This document shows positions 1 to 10,414 of a stretch of 64,000 bases of DNA, one piece after another. Made by a program: the position numbers and the translations under genes. Source of the DNA: Petrimonas sulfuriphila (GTDB lineage Bacteria > Bacteroidota > Bacteroidia > Bacteroidales > Dysgonomonadaceae); NCBI RefSeq assembly GCF_051201015.1, contig NZ_JBPEHI010000018.1. One strand, given 5' to 3'. Below the pieces are notes generated by a model that worked only from the letters and a program-made list of their open reading frames with translations, had not been told where the DNA came from and made no database searches. Each line of letters opens with the position of its first letter. The first letter of the stretch is position 1.

Positions 1-185
1 AGAATGGTGCGCTAATTAAATTTTTTTTTGGAAGAAAGAAGGTGTGTCGGAGAAATCCAGATACGCCTTTTTTGTGATTTATGGTTGACAATGACAATTC
101 AAATCCATGCGAAGGAAGTGAAAGATGGCGGCATGGTTGTCAAAATGATATGTTTTAAATAAAATAAAAGAAATTTGCTGTTTTT
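1..185. other. Upstream non-coding stretch, nothing recognised
   Basis: AT-rich sequence at the left edge of the window. One frame on the plus strand is open from the edge to about position 76, giving a short Lys/Arg-rich peptide that I do not recognise as the end of any protein. The other frames stop within a few codons. No tRNA, hairpin or repeat was seen. It is probably the intergenic region ahead of the glutamine synthetase promoter. Confidence 0.4.
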
Positions 186-217
186 CTTGTGTGTAAAAAT
201 CAAAGTGTTTATCTTTG
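186..217 (+). promoter_or_regulatory. Promoter of glutamine synthetase gene
   Basis: A TATCTTTG element at 210-217 matches the Bacteroidota -7 consensus TAnnTTTG. CTTG at 186-189 is a near match to the -33 box, with a 20-base spacer. The start codon at 298 would then follow an AT-rich leader of roughly 75 bases. Called from motif match only. Confidence 0.6.
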
Positions 218-297
218 TGTCGATAAAAAATCAAAAAGATATTATATATTGATTATTTGTGGATATTTGAAGCTAAACATTTAAAATAAAATTCATT

Positions 298-2493
298 ATG
301 TCAACATTGAGATTCAGTGCAATTGTGGAAGCATCAAAGCGCCTTCCCGTGATGGAGGAAGCTCCCAAGGGGCAACCGTCGGATTATTATGGCAAGTACG
401 TTTTTAATCGAAAGCAAATGGCCAAATACTTATCCAGGGATACAATAAAAGTAATCGTGGATGCCATAGATGAGGGTATAACGTTGCCACGTGAAATTGC
501 AGAACACGTTGCAGCAGGAATGAAAATGTGGGCAATGGAAATGGGAGCCTCTCACTACACGCATTGGTTCCAACCGCTGACGGATGGAACGGCGGAGAAG
601 CACGACAGCTTTATTGACTATGTTGATGCGCCGGGAGGCGATATTATAGAAAAATTTTCCGGCAAGTTACTGGCACAGCAGGAACCGGATGCCTCAAGTT
701 TCCCCAGCGGCGGTATCCGGAACACTTTTGAAGCCCGTGGGTATACCGCATGGGATCCATCATCGCCCGCCTTTATTGTTGACGATACCCTTTGCATCCC
801 AACGGTTTTTATTTCCTATACGGGTGAAGCGCTCGACTATAAGACTCCTTTGCTAAAGGCCTTATCCGCTGTTGACAAAGCAGCGGTAGAGGTGTGCCGG
901 CTGTTTGACCCCAAAGTAAATAAAGTTTATTCCTACCTCGGCTGGGAACAGGAATACTTCCTTGTCGACCAGGCTTTGTACGATGCCCGTCCCGATTTAA
1001 ACCTCACCGGAAGAACGCTGATGGGGCACGAGAGCGCTAAGAACCAACAGCTCGAAGACCACTATTTTGGTTCTATACCCCCCCGGGTTGCAGCATTTAT
1101 GCGGGAAGTGGAGTTTGAAGCGTACAAGTACGGTATTCCGTTAAAAACACGGCACAATGAAGTTGCCCCCAACCAGTTTGAACTGGCCCCTGTTTTTGGG
1201 GAAACCAACCTTTCCATAGATCAAAACCTGCTGGTTATGTCGTTGATGCACAGGTTAGCCGCCAAGCATCACTTCAGGCTTGTTCTTCACGAAAAACCTT
1301 TTGCCGGCGTAAACGGATCAGGCAAACACAACAACTGGTCGCTGGGAACGGATACGGGAGTGGGATTGTTCACGCCCGGAAAGACCGCTCGTGAGAACTT
1401 GCAGTTTATCGTGTTTATTGTCAATACGTTGATGGCAGTTTACAAGAACAACGGATTGCTCAAGGCATCCATTATGTCGGCTCAGAATGCACACCGTCTG
1501 GGAGCCAACGAAGCGCCTCCGGCAATTATTTCTGTTTTTCTCGGAACACAGATTTCCGCTGTTCTCGATAAAATTGAAGAAAGCTCCGAAGACGACGATA
1601 TTGCGGTAGATGAATTTCAGAAGATGAGGCTGGGCGTAGCCCACATTCCCGAAGTGCTGATCGACAATACGGACCGCAACCGCACATCACCGTTTGCCTT
1701 CACGGGAAACCGTTTTGAATTTCGTGCCGTTGGATCATCGGCTAACTGTTCTTCAGCAATGACTGCTCTTAATGCTTCGGTAGCCATGCAGTTGATTGAG
1801 TTCAAAAAAGAGATCGAGGTTAAAATGAAAACCGGGATGAAGAAAGAGCAAGCGATTTACGATACGCTCCGCCTTTATATCAAGGCATGTAAAAACATCC
1901 GTTTCGACGGGAACGGGTATTCCGACGAGTGGAAAGAAGAAGCCCAAAAACGGGGATTGAATTGCGAAACAAGTGTTCCGCTGATTTATGACACCTATAT
2001 CAGCCGGGAATCGGTGGAATTGTTTGAAACCGTCGGAGTGCTGAACGAGAGGGAGCTTCATGCGCGAAACGAAGTAAAATGGGAAACCTACACCAAAAAA
2101 ATTCAGATTGAAGCCCGCGTACTCGGTGATCTATCCATCAATCACATCATTCCGGTGGCCACGCAATACCAAACGATGCTGCTGGATAATGTGTACAAAC
2201 TTCGCGGCGTGTTTGACGAAAAACAGGCGAACGAACTGAATAAGGACGATCTCGCCTTAATCGTGGACATTGCCAGGCACATCTCCGGAATCAAAACCAA
2301 TGTGGATGCGATGGTAGAAGCCCGGAAAGTAGCCAATAAGATTGATAACGAACGAGAAAAAGCCGTTGAATATCACGATAAGGTATTGCCGTTTTTCGAC
2401 GTTATCCGTTATCACATCGATAAGCTGGAACTGATCGTGGATAACCAGATGTGGCCCCTGCCCAAATACCGCGAATTGTTATTTATCAGTTGA
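298..2493 (+). CDS. glnN: Glutamine synthetase type III (GSIII)
   Basis: ATP-dependent synthesis of glutamine from glutamate and ammonia in the cytoplasm. At 731 residues it has the length of GSIII (about 700-730) rather than GSI (about 470). Visible family motifs include FPSGGIRNTFEARGY near residues 129-143, EVAPNQFELAP (the substrate and metal region) and the ATP-binding segment KPFAGVNGSGKHNNWSLG near residue 340. GSIII is the usual form in Bacteroidales. It heads a run of nitrogen genes, with gltB starting 69 bases downstream, so GS and GOGAT are probably co-expressed. The start is the first ATG after the promoter and gives the expected N-terminus. The identification is secure. Control by nitrogen supply is likely from the context, but no operator was identified. 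Confidence 0.97.
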   Translation: MSTLRFSAIVEASKRLPVMEEAPKGQPSDYYGKYVFNRKQMAKYLSRDTIKVIVDAIDEGITLPREIAEHVAAGMKMWAMEMGASHYTHWFQPLTDGTAEKHDSFIDYVDAPGGDIIEKFSGKLLAQQEPDASSFPSGGIRNTFEARGYTAWDPSSPAFIVDDTLCIPTVFISYTGEALDYKTPLLKALSAVDKAAVEVCRLFDPKVNKVYSYLGWEQEYFLVDQALYDARPDLNLTGRTLMGHESAKNQQLEDHYFGSIPPRVAAFMREVEFEAYKYGIPLKTRHNEVAPNQFELAPVFGETNLSIDQNLLVMSLMHRLAAKHHFRLVLHEKPFAGVNGSGKHNNWSLGTDTGVGLFTPGKTARENLQFIVFIVNTLMAVYKNNGLLKASIMSAQNAHRLGANEAPPAIISVFLGTQISAVLDKIEESSEDDDIAVDEFQKMRLGVAHIPEVLIDNTDRNRTSPFAFTGNRFEFRAVGSSANCSSAMTALNASVAMQLIEFKKEIEVKMKTGMKKEQAIYDTLRLYIKACKNIRFDGNGYSDEWKEEAQKRGLNCETSVPLIYDTYISRESVELFETVGVLNERELHARNEVKWETYTKKIQIEARVLGDLSINHIIPVATQYQTMLLDNVYKLRGVFDEKQANELNKDDLALIVDIARHISGIKTNVDAMVEARKVANKIDNEREKAVEYHDKVLPFFDVIRYHIDKLELIVDNQMWPLPKYRELLFIS

Positions 2494-2562
2494 AGCTGCC
2501 TTCCATGCTGTTTCAACCTGTTTTTCTTTTTGGACAAACGGATTTAAAAAAATACGAATACA

Positions 2563-5500
2563 ATGTTTATCGACAATCCTTTACAGTATATAGCTGATTA
2601 CGAGCGTAAAACCCTTTATTCTTTTCAAAATGAGCACGATGCCTGTGGCGTTGGGTTGGTAGTCTCGTTGAACGGAGACAAATCGCACGAAACGGTAGAA
2701 AACGGACTTCAGGTGCTCGAAAATATGGTGCACCGGGGGGCGGAAAGTGCAGACAACAAAACCGGAGACGGAGCAGGTATTCTCGTTCATATCCCCCACG
2801 AGTTTATTTTGCTTCAAGGAATTGAGGTTCCCTCTAAAGGCAAATATGGGACAGGCCTGGTTTTCCTTCCGAAAAATAAGCAAAAAGCCGGTGAATGCAT
2901 TGATCTTATTCAAAAACTCACCGTGAAAGAGGATTTGCATCTGCTTGCCGTAAGGGACGTGCCTGTAAATTCTACCTGTTTGGGGGAGATTTCCCGCTCC
3001 AACGAGCCCGATATCAAGCAGGTTTTTATTACCGGAAGTTATCCGCAGGATGAATTGGAACGTAAACTTTATATCCTGCGCAAAAAAATTGAGAAAACTA
3101 TTTTGCAGTCCGGTACAGCGGCCGACCGCAGTTTTTACATCGTCAGCCTCTCTTCCAGGCAGATGATTTACAAGGGAATGCTGACCTCCCTGCAACTGCG
3201 GGAGTATTTCCCCGATCTTTCAAATCTGAACTTTACAAGCCGGGTGGCCTTGGTCCACTCCCGTTTCAGCACCAATACTTTCCCTACCTGGGACTTGGCG
3301 CAGCCTTTCCGCATGCTTGGACACAACGGTGAGATCAACACTATCCGGGGCAACCGGCAATGGATGGAAAGCCGGGAAAGTGTTTTGAAATCCGGTGTCC
3401 TGGGGGATATACAGGACTTGTTCCCCATTGTTCAGCCTGCTATGAGCGACAGCGCATCGCTGGATAACGTGTTGGAGTTTCTCGTGATGTCCGGCAAAAG
3501 CCTTCCCCATGCCTTGGCCATGCTTGTGCCGGAGAGCTTCAACGACAAAAATCCGATTTCCGGAGATCTGAAAGCGTTTTACGAATACCACAGTATGTTG
3601 ATGGAACCGTGGGACGGACCGGCTGCGTTGCTTTTCAGCGACGGGCAGTTTGCCGGAGGAATGTTGGACAGGAACGGACTTAGGCCGGCACGGTATACTG
3701 TTACACATGACGATCAACTGATTATTGCTTCCGAGACCGGCGTACTCGAAATTGCTCCCGATAAAATAAAAGCACGGGGCCGTCTTCGTCCCGGGAAAAT
3801 GTTGATGGTGGATACTAAAACAGGCCGCATTTTCTCCGACGATGAATTGAAAAAAACGCTTGCCGAAGCCTTTCCATACAGGAATTGGCTCAATAAAAAC
3901 TGCAGCAACCTCGAAGAGATTTCCTCGGGACGGAGCGTGAACAATGAAATTCCTAACTTGAATACTTTACTGACCGCCTTTGGCTATTCGGAAGAAGATA
4001 TTGAGAACCTGATTGTCCCGATGGCCAACGAAGGCAAGGAGCCTGTTTCGTCCATGGGCAACGACGCCTCGCTGGCGCTGTTTTCCCGGAAACCGCAACG
4101 CCTGTTCAACTATTTCCGGCAACAATTCGCACAGGTTACCAATCCCCCAATCGATCCGATCCGGGAGGAATTGGTGATGTCGCTCACCGGGTATCTGGGG
4201 GCAATTCATCAAAACTTGCTGGATGAGATTCCCCGCTTATCCAAAATCGTGAAAGTGAAAAGTCCGATCCTGACCAATACGCAGTTCGATATCCTGTTGA
4301 ATCTGAGGTATAAAGGATTTTCAACCGCTGTCTTGCCGATGCTTTTCAACCCTGAGGAAGGTGCTGACGGATTAAAAAAAGCCATCGGCGAGCTGTGCCT
4401 TTTGGTAGAAAGAGCCGTAGATGAAGGGAAAAATTACATTGTCTTAAGCGACCGGGGAGTTGACAAGAATCACGCTCCAATTCCTTCCCTGCTGGCAGTT
4501 TCTGCCGTGCATCATTATTTGGTGGAAAAAAGGAAGAGGATTCAGATTGATATCGTCGTGGAAAGTGCCGAACCCCGGGAAGTGATGCATTTTGCCTTGT
4601 TGTTCGGCTTCGGAGCTAACGCTATAAATCCCTACCTCGCGTTTGGCGTGCTGGCGAAAAAAGTGAAAACAGGCGATATCCAGCTAGATTTCGAAACGGC
4701 AAAGAAAAACTACATCAAGTCGGTCAACAAAGGACTGCTTAAAGTTTTGTCAAAAATGGGAAACTCGACGCTGAGGAGTTACCGTGGAGCACATATTTTT
4801 GAAGCCATCGGCATATCTTCGAGCGTACTGAATACTTATTTCAAGGGAATTTCGTCAAAGATAGAAGGCATTGATATGGACGATATTGCTTACGAGGTGC
4901 TGCAGCCATTTTTCGAAGCATTCAGCGAGACCGCCAACGAGGCGTCTCGCCTGGAGAACCTGGGTATTTACGCTTACCGCAACAACGGGGAATACCATGC
5001 CTGGAACCCCGAAACTGTTTCCCGGTTGCAGATTGCAACCAAAACCAACAACTACGGCCTGTTTAAAGAATATACCCGAACGGTGGACGATAAACCCAAT
5101 CCGGCTTTCATAAGGGATATGCTCGATTACAAACGGAATCCGATTGATATTTCGGAGGTGGAGCCGGCCGCAAACATCATGAAGCGGTTTTGTACGGGTG
5201 CCATGTCGTACGGCTCCATCAGCCGGGAGGCACACGAAGCGATGGCCATTGCCATGAACATCATCGGAGGAAGAAGCAATACGGGCGAGGGCGGTGAAGA
5301 TCCCGAAAGATACAAGAAGCGGGACGACGGATTAAGTACCCGTTCGGCCATTAAGCAGGTTGCTTCCGGGCGTTTTGGCGTTACCGCCGAATACCTGGTG
5401 AATGCTGATGAGCTTCAGATAAAAATTGCACAGGGAGCCAAGCCGGGTGAAGGAGGCCAGCTCCCCGGCTATAAGGTGGATAAAATCATAGCCAGGACAA

Positions 5501-7101
5501 GGCATTCCATTCCCGGAATTTCACTGATTTCACCGCCACCTCACCACGATATTTACTCTATCGAAGACCTGGCGCAGCTTATTTTCGATTTGAAGAACAT
5601 CAATCCTTCGGCTGTTGTGAGCGTCAAGCTGGTTGCGGAGAGTGGGGTAGGTACCATCGCGGCTGGTGTTGCCAAAGCTAAAGCCGATTTGATCCTGATA
5701 AGCGGTAGCGAAGGCGGAACGGGGGCAAGCCCTGCCAGTTCCATCAAGCATGCGGGGTTGCCGTTAGAGATTGGGCTGGCCGAAATACAGCAAACGCTCG
5801 TGATGAATAATTTGCGGGGAGTTGTCCGTCTGCAGGCTGACGGACAGGTAAAGACTGGTCGCGACATCATTCTAGCCGCGCTGCTGGGAGCCGAGGAGTT
5901 CGGATTTGCCACCAGTGCCCTGATTGTATTGGGTTGCGTGATGATGCGAAAATGCCACCTGAACACATGTCCGGTAGGGGTTGCCACTCAAAACGCGGAG
6001 CTCCGCAAACGATTTGTAGGGAGATACGAATATTTGGTGAACTTCTTTACGTTTCTTGCCGAGGAAACCCGTGAGCACCTTGCTCAACTGGGCTGCAGAA
6101 CACTGGAAGAAGCTGTCGGACGGGCCGATCTATTGGAGAGGAAGCAGTTTCCCGATTTTCCAAAAACAGGTAAGATCGATCTTTCAAAAATTATATTTTT
6201 CCCTGGAGACGTTACCCCTAATGCGTTACATAAAATTTCGGATCAAGAACATAAGATCTGCGACGTCCTTGACAGGGAGTTGATTCGCAGATCGTCACCC
6301 GCGCTGGATTTACTTATGCCTGTTGAAATAAAGCTGAAGATAAGGAATATCGACCGTGCTGCAGGAGCCATGCTTTCCGGCGAAATAGCCAGGCGCTACG
6401 GGCAGGCCGGATTACCCGGTGATACGATAAAAGCTACGTTTGAAGGTTCAGCCGGGCAGAGTTTCGGGGCATTTCTGGCAAAAGGAGTTACCTTTCGCAT
6501 CGAAGGCGATGCCAACGATTACCTGGGAAAAGGCCTTTCGGGCGGGAGAATTATAGTCGTCCCTCCCTCGGGAAGCACGTTCAGGCCCGAAGAGAATATA
6601 CTTTGCGGAAATACGTTACTCTATGGTGCTACCTCGGGTGAGGTGTACATCAACGGAGTGGCCGGTGAACGCTTCTGCGTGCGCAATTCCGGCGCTATAG
6701 CCGTTGTGGAAGGGGCAGGGGACCATTGTTGCGAATACATGACAGGTGGCCGCACGGTTGTTTTGGGGCCTACCGGACGAAATTTCGCTGCGGGCATGAG
6801 TGGAGGTATTGCTTATGTCTATGATGAAAAGGGCAATTTCGACTATTTCTGTAATATGGAAATGGCTGAACTTTCACTCATTGAGGAAGCGGACGACCAA
6901 AAGGAACTTTATGGCCTTATTTCAGCGCACTACAAATATACCAACAGCCCAATGGCGAAAAGAATCCTGGATAACTGGTCAAAAAGCGTGGAGCAATTCA
7001 TCAAAGTGATTCCGATCGAGTACAAGAAAGTATTGCAAGAGGAGAAGCTGGTGGAGTTGGACAGGAAAAATAAAATAACCTCTATAACAGAAGCCCGGTG
7101 A
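2563..7101 (+). CDS. gltB: Glutamate synthase (NADPH) large subunit
   Basis: Transfers the glutamine amide to 2-oxoglutarate, producing two glutamates, with reducing power from GltD. The 1512-residue protein has the classical order: an N-terminal Ntn glutaminase whose nucleophile is Cys28 (in NEHDACGVG, so residues 1-27 are a propeptide expected to be removed), a central domain, the FMN-binding synthase domain with GEGGEDPERY and GSEGGTGASP, a Cys-rich 3Fe-4S stretch (CVMMRKCHLNTCPVG), and the C-terminal beta-helix domain. Length and residues match functional bacterial enzymes. It lies between glnN and gltD on the same strand with short gaps, which makes a GS-GOGAT operon. Confidence 0.97.
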   Translation: MFIDNPLQYIADYERKTLYSFQNEHDACGVGLVVSLNGDKSHETVENGLQVLENMVHRGAESADNKTGDGAGILVHIPHEFILLQGIEVPSKGKYGTGLVFLPKNKQKAGECIDLIQKLTVKEDLHLLAVRDVPVNSTCLGEISRSNEPDIKQVFITGSYPQDELERKLYILRKKIEKTILQSGTAADRSFYIVSLSSRQMIYKGMLTSLQLREYFPDLSNLNFTSRVALVHSRFSTNTFPTWDLAQPFRMLGHNGEINTIRGNRQWMESRESVLKSGVLGDIQDLFPIVQPAMSDSASLDNVLEFLVMSGKSLPHALAMLVPESFNDKNPISGDLKAFYEYHSMLMEPWDGPAALLFSDGQFAGGMLDRNGLRPARYTVTHDDQLIIASETGVLEIAPDKIKARGRLRPGKMLMVDTKTGRIFSDDELKKTLAEAFPYRNWLNKNCSNLEEISSGRSVNNEIPNLNTLLTAFGYSEEDIENLIVPMANEGKEPVSSMGNDASLALFSRKPQRLFNYFRQQFAQVTNPPIDPIREELVMSLTGYLGAIHQNLLDEIPRLSKIVKVKSPILTNTQFDILLNLRYKGFSTAVLPMLFNPEEGADGLKKAIGELCLLVERAVDEGKNYIVLSDRGVDKNHAPIPSLLAVSAVHHYLVEKRKRIQIDIVVESAEPREVMHFALLFGFGANAINPYLAFGVLAKKVKTGDIQLDFETAKKNYIKSVNKGLLKVLSKMGNSTLRSYRGAHIFEAIGISSSVLNTYFKGISSKIEGIDMDDIAYEVLQPFFEAFSETANEASRLENLGIYAYRNNGEYHAWNPETVSRLQIATKTNNYGLFKEYTRTVDDKPNPAFIRDMLDYKRNPIDISEVEPAANIMKRFCTGAMSYGSISREAHEAMAIAMNIIGGRSNTGEGGEDPERYKKRDDGLSTRSAIKQVASGRFGVTAEYLVNADELQIKIAQGAKPGEGGQLPGYKVDKIIARTRHSIPGISLISPPPHHDIYSIEDLAQLIFDLKNINPSAVVSVKLVAESGVGTIAAGVAKAKADLILISGSEGGTGASPASSIKHAGLPLEIGLAEIQQTLVMNNLRGVVRLQADGQVKTGRDIILAALLGAEEFGFATSALIVLGCVMMRKCHLNTCPVGVATQNAELRKRFVGRYEYLVNFFTFLAEETREHLAQLGCRTLEEAVGRADLLERKQFPDFPKTGKIDLSKIIFFPGDVTPNALHKISDQEHKICDVLDRELIRRSSPALDLLMPVEIKLKIRNIDRAAGAMLSGEIARRYGQAGLPGDTIKATFEGSAGQSFGAFLAKGVTFRIEGDANDYLGKGLSGGRIIVVPPSGSTFRPEENILCGNTLLYGATSGEVYINGVAGERFCVRNSGAIAVVEGAGDHCCEYMTGGRTVVLGPTGRNFAAGMSGGIAYVYDEKGNFDYFCNMEMAELSLIEEADDQKELYGLISAHYKYTNSPMAKRILDNWSKSVEQFIKVIPIEYKKVLQEEKLVELDRKNKITSITEAR

Positions 7102-7138
7102 TCACTGCAAGGTGTAAACCGGTATAAATCAATATAAA

Positions 7139-8569
7139 ATGGGTAATCCAAAAGCATTTATAACCATTCCCCGCAAAGAAGCGGGATACAGGCCTGTCCT
7201 GGAGAGAGTTACAGACTTTGAAGAAGTGGAGCAGGCCTTGAGCCAGGAAGAGCGGAAAGTGCAGGCTTCCCGTTGCATGGACTGTGGAATACCTTTCTGT
7301 CATTGGGCTTGTCCGTTGGGCAACCGTATGCCTGAATGGCAGGATATGATTTACAAGGGAAAATGGAAAGAAGGAGTGGAGATTCTTCACGAAACCAATA
7401 ACTTCCCCGATTTTACCGGGCGGGTTTGTCCTGCTCCCTGCGAAAAATCGTGCGTGCTTGCCTTGCACGAAGCGCCCGTAACCATTCGCGAAAACGAAGC
7501 ATCGGTTACGGAGGTCGCTTTTTTAGAAGGAATGATAAAAGCCTGTCCTCCCCGGCATCGGACAGGGAAAAAAGTAGCCGTCGTCGGTTCGGGTCCGGCA
7601 GGACTGGCTATTGCGCAACAACTCAACAGAAAAGGCCATGCGGTAACGGTTTTTGAAAAAGACAAAAGCCCGGGAGGATTGCTCCGGTATGGTATTCCGA
7701 ATTTCAAGCTGGATAAAAAAGTGATTGACCGGCGGTTGAGACAGCTTGAAGAAGAGGGAATTGTTTTCAGGACAAGTACCGAAATAGGGAAGGATATTTC
7801 CGGCGCGGAGGTTATGAAGCGGTTCGATGCGGTATGCCTGGCGGTTGGCGCAGGGAAGCCGCGGGATATCAACCCGGCGGGGAGGGAGCTGGAAGGGATT
7901 TATTTTGCGATGGATTATCTTTCCCAGCAAAACCAGCTCATTCTGGGTGAGACACTGACCCATACGGGTAAAATTTCGGCCAGGGACAAGCACGTCCTCG
8001 TAATCGGCGGGGGGGATACCGGGTCGGATTGTGTGGGGACTTCCATCAGGCAGGGAGCAGCAAAGGTCACGCAAATAGAGATATTGCCCAAACCACCCGT
8101 TGGAAAAAACTCTTCTACGCCATGGCCCCACAGTTATCCAAATGTTTTGAAAACTTCCAGTTCGCACGATGAAGGGTGTGAGCGCCGTTGGTTGCTGAAC
8201 ACCATTGAGTTCAAGGGAGAAAATGGCACCGTAAAGGAAGCGGTGGTCGAGGAAATTAACTGGCAGAAAGCAGAGAATGGACGGTTGACCATGGTGGGCA
8301 CAGGCAAAACTGAGACCATCAGGGCTGATATTGTCTTTTTAGCGTTGGGGTTTGTCCACCCGATACACGAGGGGTTGCTTGACGAACTTGGTGTGGTTTA
8401 TGATGTCCGGGGGAATGTTGCTGTAGACAGAGAAAACCGGAGCTCGGTCGTAAACGTTTTTGCCACAGGCGATGCAGTGATGGGAGCCAGCCTGGTCGTA
8501 AAAGCCATTGCGTCGGGACGAAAAGTGGCGGAATGTGTCCATCAAATGTTAATCGAGGAAAAGGATTGA
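7139..8569 (+). CDS. gltD: Glutamate synthase small subunit
   Basis: Flavoprotein partner of GltB that takes electrons from NAD(P)H and passes them through FAD and 4Fe-4S clusters. The 476 residues match the usual length. The N-terminal cluster-binding region shows CMDCGIPFCHWACPLGNRMPEW. An FAD Rossmann motif (VAVVGSGPAGLAIA) begins near residue 145. A second dinucleotide motif (VLVIGGGDTGSD) for NADPH lies near residue 285. The C-terminal ATGDAVMGASL completes FAD binding. It starts 37 bases after the gltB stop. A short repeat-rich spacer follows before asnB. Confidence 0.97.
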   Translation: MGNPKAFITIPRKEAGYRPVLERVTDFEEVEQALSQEERKVQASRCMDCGIPFCHWACPLGNRMPEWQDMIYKGKWKEGVEILHETNNFPDFTGRVCPAPCEKSCVLALHEAPVTIRENEASVTEVAFLEGMIKACPPRHRTGKKVAVVGSGPAGLAIAQQLNRKGHAVTVFEKDKSPGGLLRYGIPNFKLDKKVIDRRLRQLEEEGIVFRTSTEIGKDISGAEVMKRFDAVCLAVGAGKPRDINPAGRELEGIYFAMDYLSQQNQLILGETLTHTGKISARDKHVLVIGGGDTGSDCVGTSIRQGAAKVTQIEILPKPPVGKNSSTPWPHSYPNVLKTSSSHDEGCERRWLLNTIEFKGENGTVKEAVVEEINWQKAENGRLTMVGTGKTETIRADIVFLALGFVHPIHEGLLDELGVVYDVRGNVAVDRENRSSVVNVFATGDAVMGASLVVKAIASGRKVAECVHQMLIEEKD

Positions 8570-8579
8570 GGGCAAAGAG

Positions 8580-8632
8580 TCAGGAACAAAGAACCAAGAA
8601 CCAAAAGCAAAGAGTCAAGAATAAAACTAATA
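8580..8632. repeat. GAACCAA-type short intergenic repeat, copy 1
   Basis: The gltD-asnB spacer holds imperfect units of about seven bases built on AAGAGTC, AAGAACC and AAAAGC. The same vocabulary recurs at 22058-22121 between rpsJ and rplC. No protein is encoded. Such unit-built intergenic repeats occur in Bacteroidota genomes, but their function is not known to me. Confidence 0.55.
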
Positions 8633-8696
8633 GACTTGAAAATAGTCTGAATACCTTATTCTAGGGTGACTTCGAACTTAAAAAAATCAACTTGAA

Positions 8697-10364
8697 ATGT
8701 GTGGAATTGTATGTACGTTTAATATAAAAAGACCGGCGGAAAGCTTGCGTCAGCAAATCCTGAATATGTCAAAAACCGTTCGTCACCGGGGTCCGGACTG
8801 GTCGGGAATTTTTGTTTCTGAAAAAGCTATCCTGGCGCACGAGCGATTGGCCATAGTGGATCCGAAATCCGGAAGACAGCCCCTTTTCAGCAAAGACGGA
8901 AAGCTGGTATTGGCCGTTAACGGTGAAATTTATAATCACAGGGATATCCGGAAACAGGTTGAGGACAAATACGAATTTACGACCCAATCCGATTGTGAAG
9001 TGATTCTGGCGCTCTATCGGGAAAAAGGAGCGGGTTTTCTGGAAGACCTGAACGGAATTTTTGCTTTTGCGCTATACGATATGGAAAACGATCGTTTCCT
9101 GATCGGTCGCGACCACATCGGGATCATTCCGCTCTATCAGGGGTGGGACAGAGATGGCGCTTATTACGTGGCTTCGGAACTCAAAGCGCTGGAAGGCTAC
9201 TGCAACAGGATCGAAGAGTTCTTGCCTGGACAATACTATTACAGTCCGGACAAGGAGCCGTACAGGTGGTATGTTCGTGACTGGATGGAGTACGGAAACG
9301 TGGAGGACAATCCGTCGGATGTTCAGGAACTTCGTCGGGCGCTGGAGAATGCGGTAGAACGTCAGTTGATGTCGGATGTGCCTTATGGGGTCTTGCTTTC
9401 CGGCGGCTTGGACAGCTCCATAATTTCGGCCATAGCCAGGAAGTTTGCTGCCAAGCGCATCGAAACGGGCAACCGGGAAGAGGCGTGGTGGCCCCGGCTT
9501 CACTCGTTTGCCATCGGACTGGAAGGTTCGCCGGACTTGGCTGCCGCGAGAAAGGTTGCCAGCTATATTGGCTCCATTCACCACGAAATATATTTCACCG
9601 TCCGGGAAGGGCTGGATGCTTTGCGAGACGTGATTTATCATATTGAGACATATGATGTTACTACTGTCCGGGCAAGTACTCCGATGTACCTGTTGGCCCG
9701 CTATATCCGTTCAATGGGGGTGAAGATGGTGCTTTCGGGCGAAGGTGCCGATGAGGTTTTCGGTGGTTATCTCTATTTTCACAAGGCTCCCGATGCGGAA
9801 GAGTTCCATAAGGAGACCGTGCGGAAATTAAGTAAATTGCACCAGTACGACTGTTTGCGAGCCAACAAATCGCTGGCTGCATGGGGTGTGGAAGGGCGTG
9901 TGCCTTTCTTAGACAAAGAGTTTCTGGATGTAGCCATGCGGCTTAACCCGAAAGATAAAATGGCAGGGAACGGAAAAATTGAAAAACATATTTTGCGTAA
10001 GGCTTTTGAAGACTATCTGCCTCCAGAAGTGACTTGGCGGCAAAAGGAGCAGTTCTCCGACGGTGTGGGTTACGGCTGGATTGATTCCTTGAGAACCATT
10101 GCAAATGAGACAGTTACTGATGAACAAATGACCAGCGTGAGATACCGTTTTCCTATAAATCCGCCACTGACAAAAGAAGAATATGTTTACCGAACCCTGT
10201 ATTCAGACCTGTTCCCTTCTGATTCGGCTGCGCAGTGCGTTCCGTCTGTTCCTTCGGTAGCCTGCAGCACACCTGTCGCACTTGAATGGGATGAAGCGTT
10301 TAAGAAAAATGCCGACCCGTCGGGGCGCGCGGTGGGTTCAGTGCACGAAAGAGGGTACAAATAA
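8697..10364 (+). CDS. asnB: Asparagine synthase B, glutamine-hydrolysing
   Basis: Makes asparagine from aspartate, ATP and glutamine. The protein begins MCGIVCTF, so Cys2 becomes the N-terminal nucleophile of the class II glutaminase domain after Met removal, and this fixes the start codon. The synthetase domain shows the PP-loop pyrophosphatase motif LLSGGLDSSIISA near residue 235 and GEGADEVFGGY near residue 350. The 555 residues equal the E. coli AsnB length. It sits 127 bases after gltD, separated by a short repeat, and continues the glutamine-related gene run. Confidence 0.96.
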   Translation: MCGIVCTFNIKRPAESLRQQILNMSKTVRHRGPDWSGIFVSEKAILAHERLAIVDPKSGRQPLFSKDGKLVLAVNGEIYNHRDIRKQVEDKYEFTTQSDCEVILALYREKGAGFLEDLNGIFAFALYDMENDRFLIGRDHIGIIPLYQGWDRDGAYYVASELKALEGYCNRIEEFLPGQYYYSPDKEPYRWYVRDWMEYGNVEDNPSDVQELRRALENAVERQLMSDVPYGVLLSGGLDSSIISAIARKFAAKRIETGNREEAWWPRLHSFAIGLEGSPDLAAARKVASYIGSIHHEIYFTVREGLDALRDVIYHIETYDVTTVRASTPMYLLARYIRSMGVKMVLSGEGADEVFGGYLYFHKAPDAEEFHKETVRKLSKLHQYDCLRANKSLAAWGVEGRVPFLDKEFLDVAMRLNPKDKMAGNGKIEKHILRKAFEDYLPPEVTWRQKEQFSDGVGYGWIDSLRTIANETVTDEQMTSVRYRFPINPPLTKEEYVYRTLYSDLFPSDSAAQCVPSVPSVACSTPVALEWDEAFKKNADPSGRAVGSVHERGYK

Positions 10365-10414
10365 ATGTAGGAATGAAATAAATTTTTATCGAAATGTGTA
10401 TCTTTACCGCAAAA

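Noticed and set aside
1318..1644. Minus-strand ORFs inside glnN, gltB, gltD and asnB
   Set aside because: They lie opposite strongly conserved coding sequence, show no recognisable domain and have compositions expected of antisense reading frames.
10394..10414. Longer start for CTP synthase
   Set aside because: The extra seven residues (MCIFTAK) are not family-like and would overlap the -7 promoter-like element; the start at 10415 fits the family.
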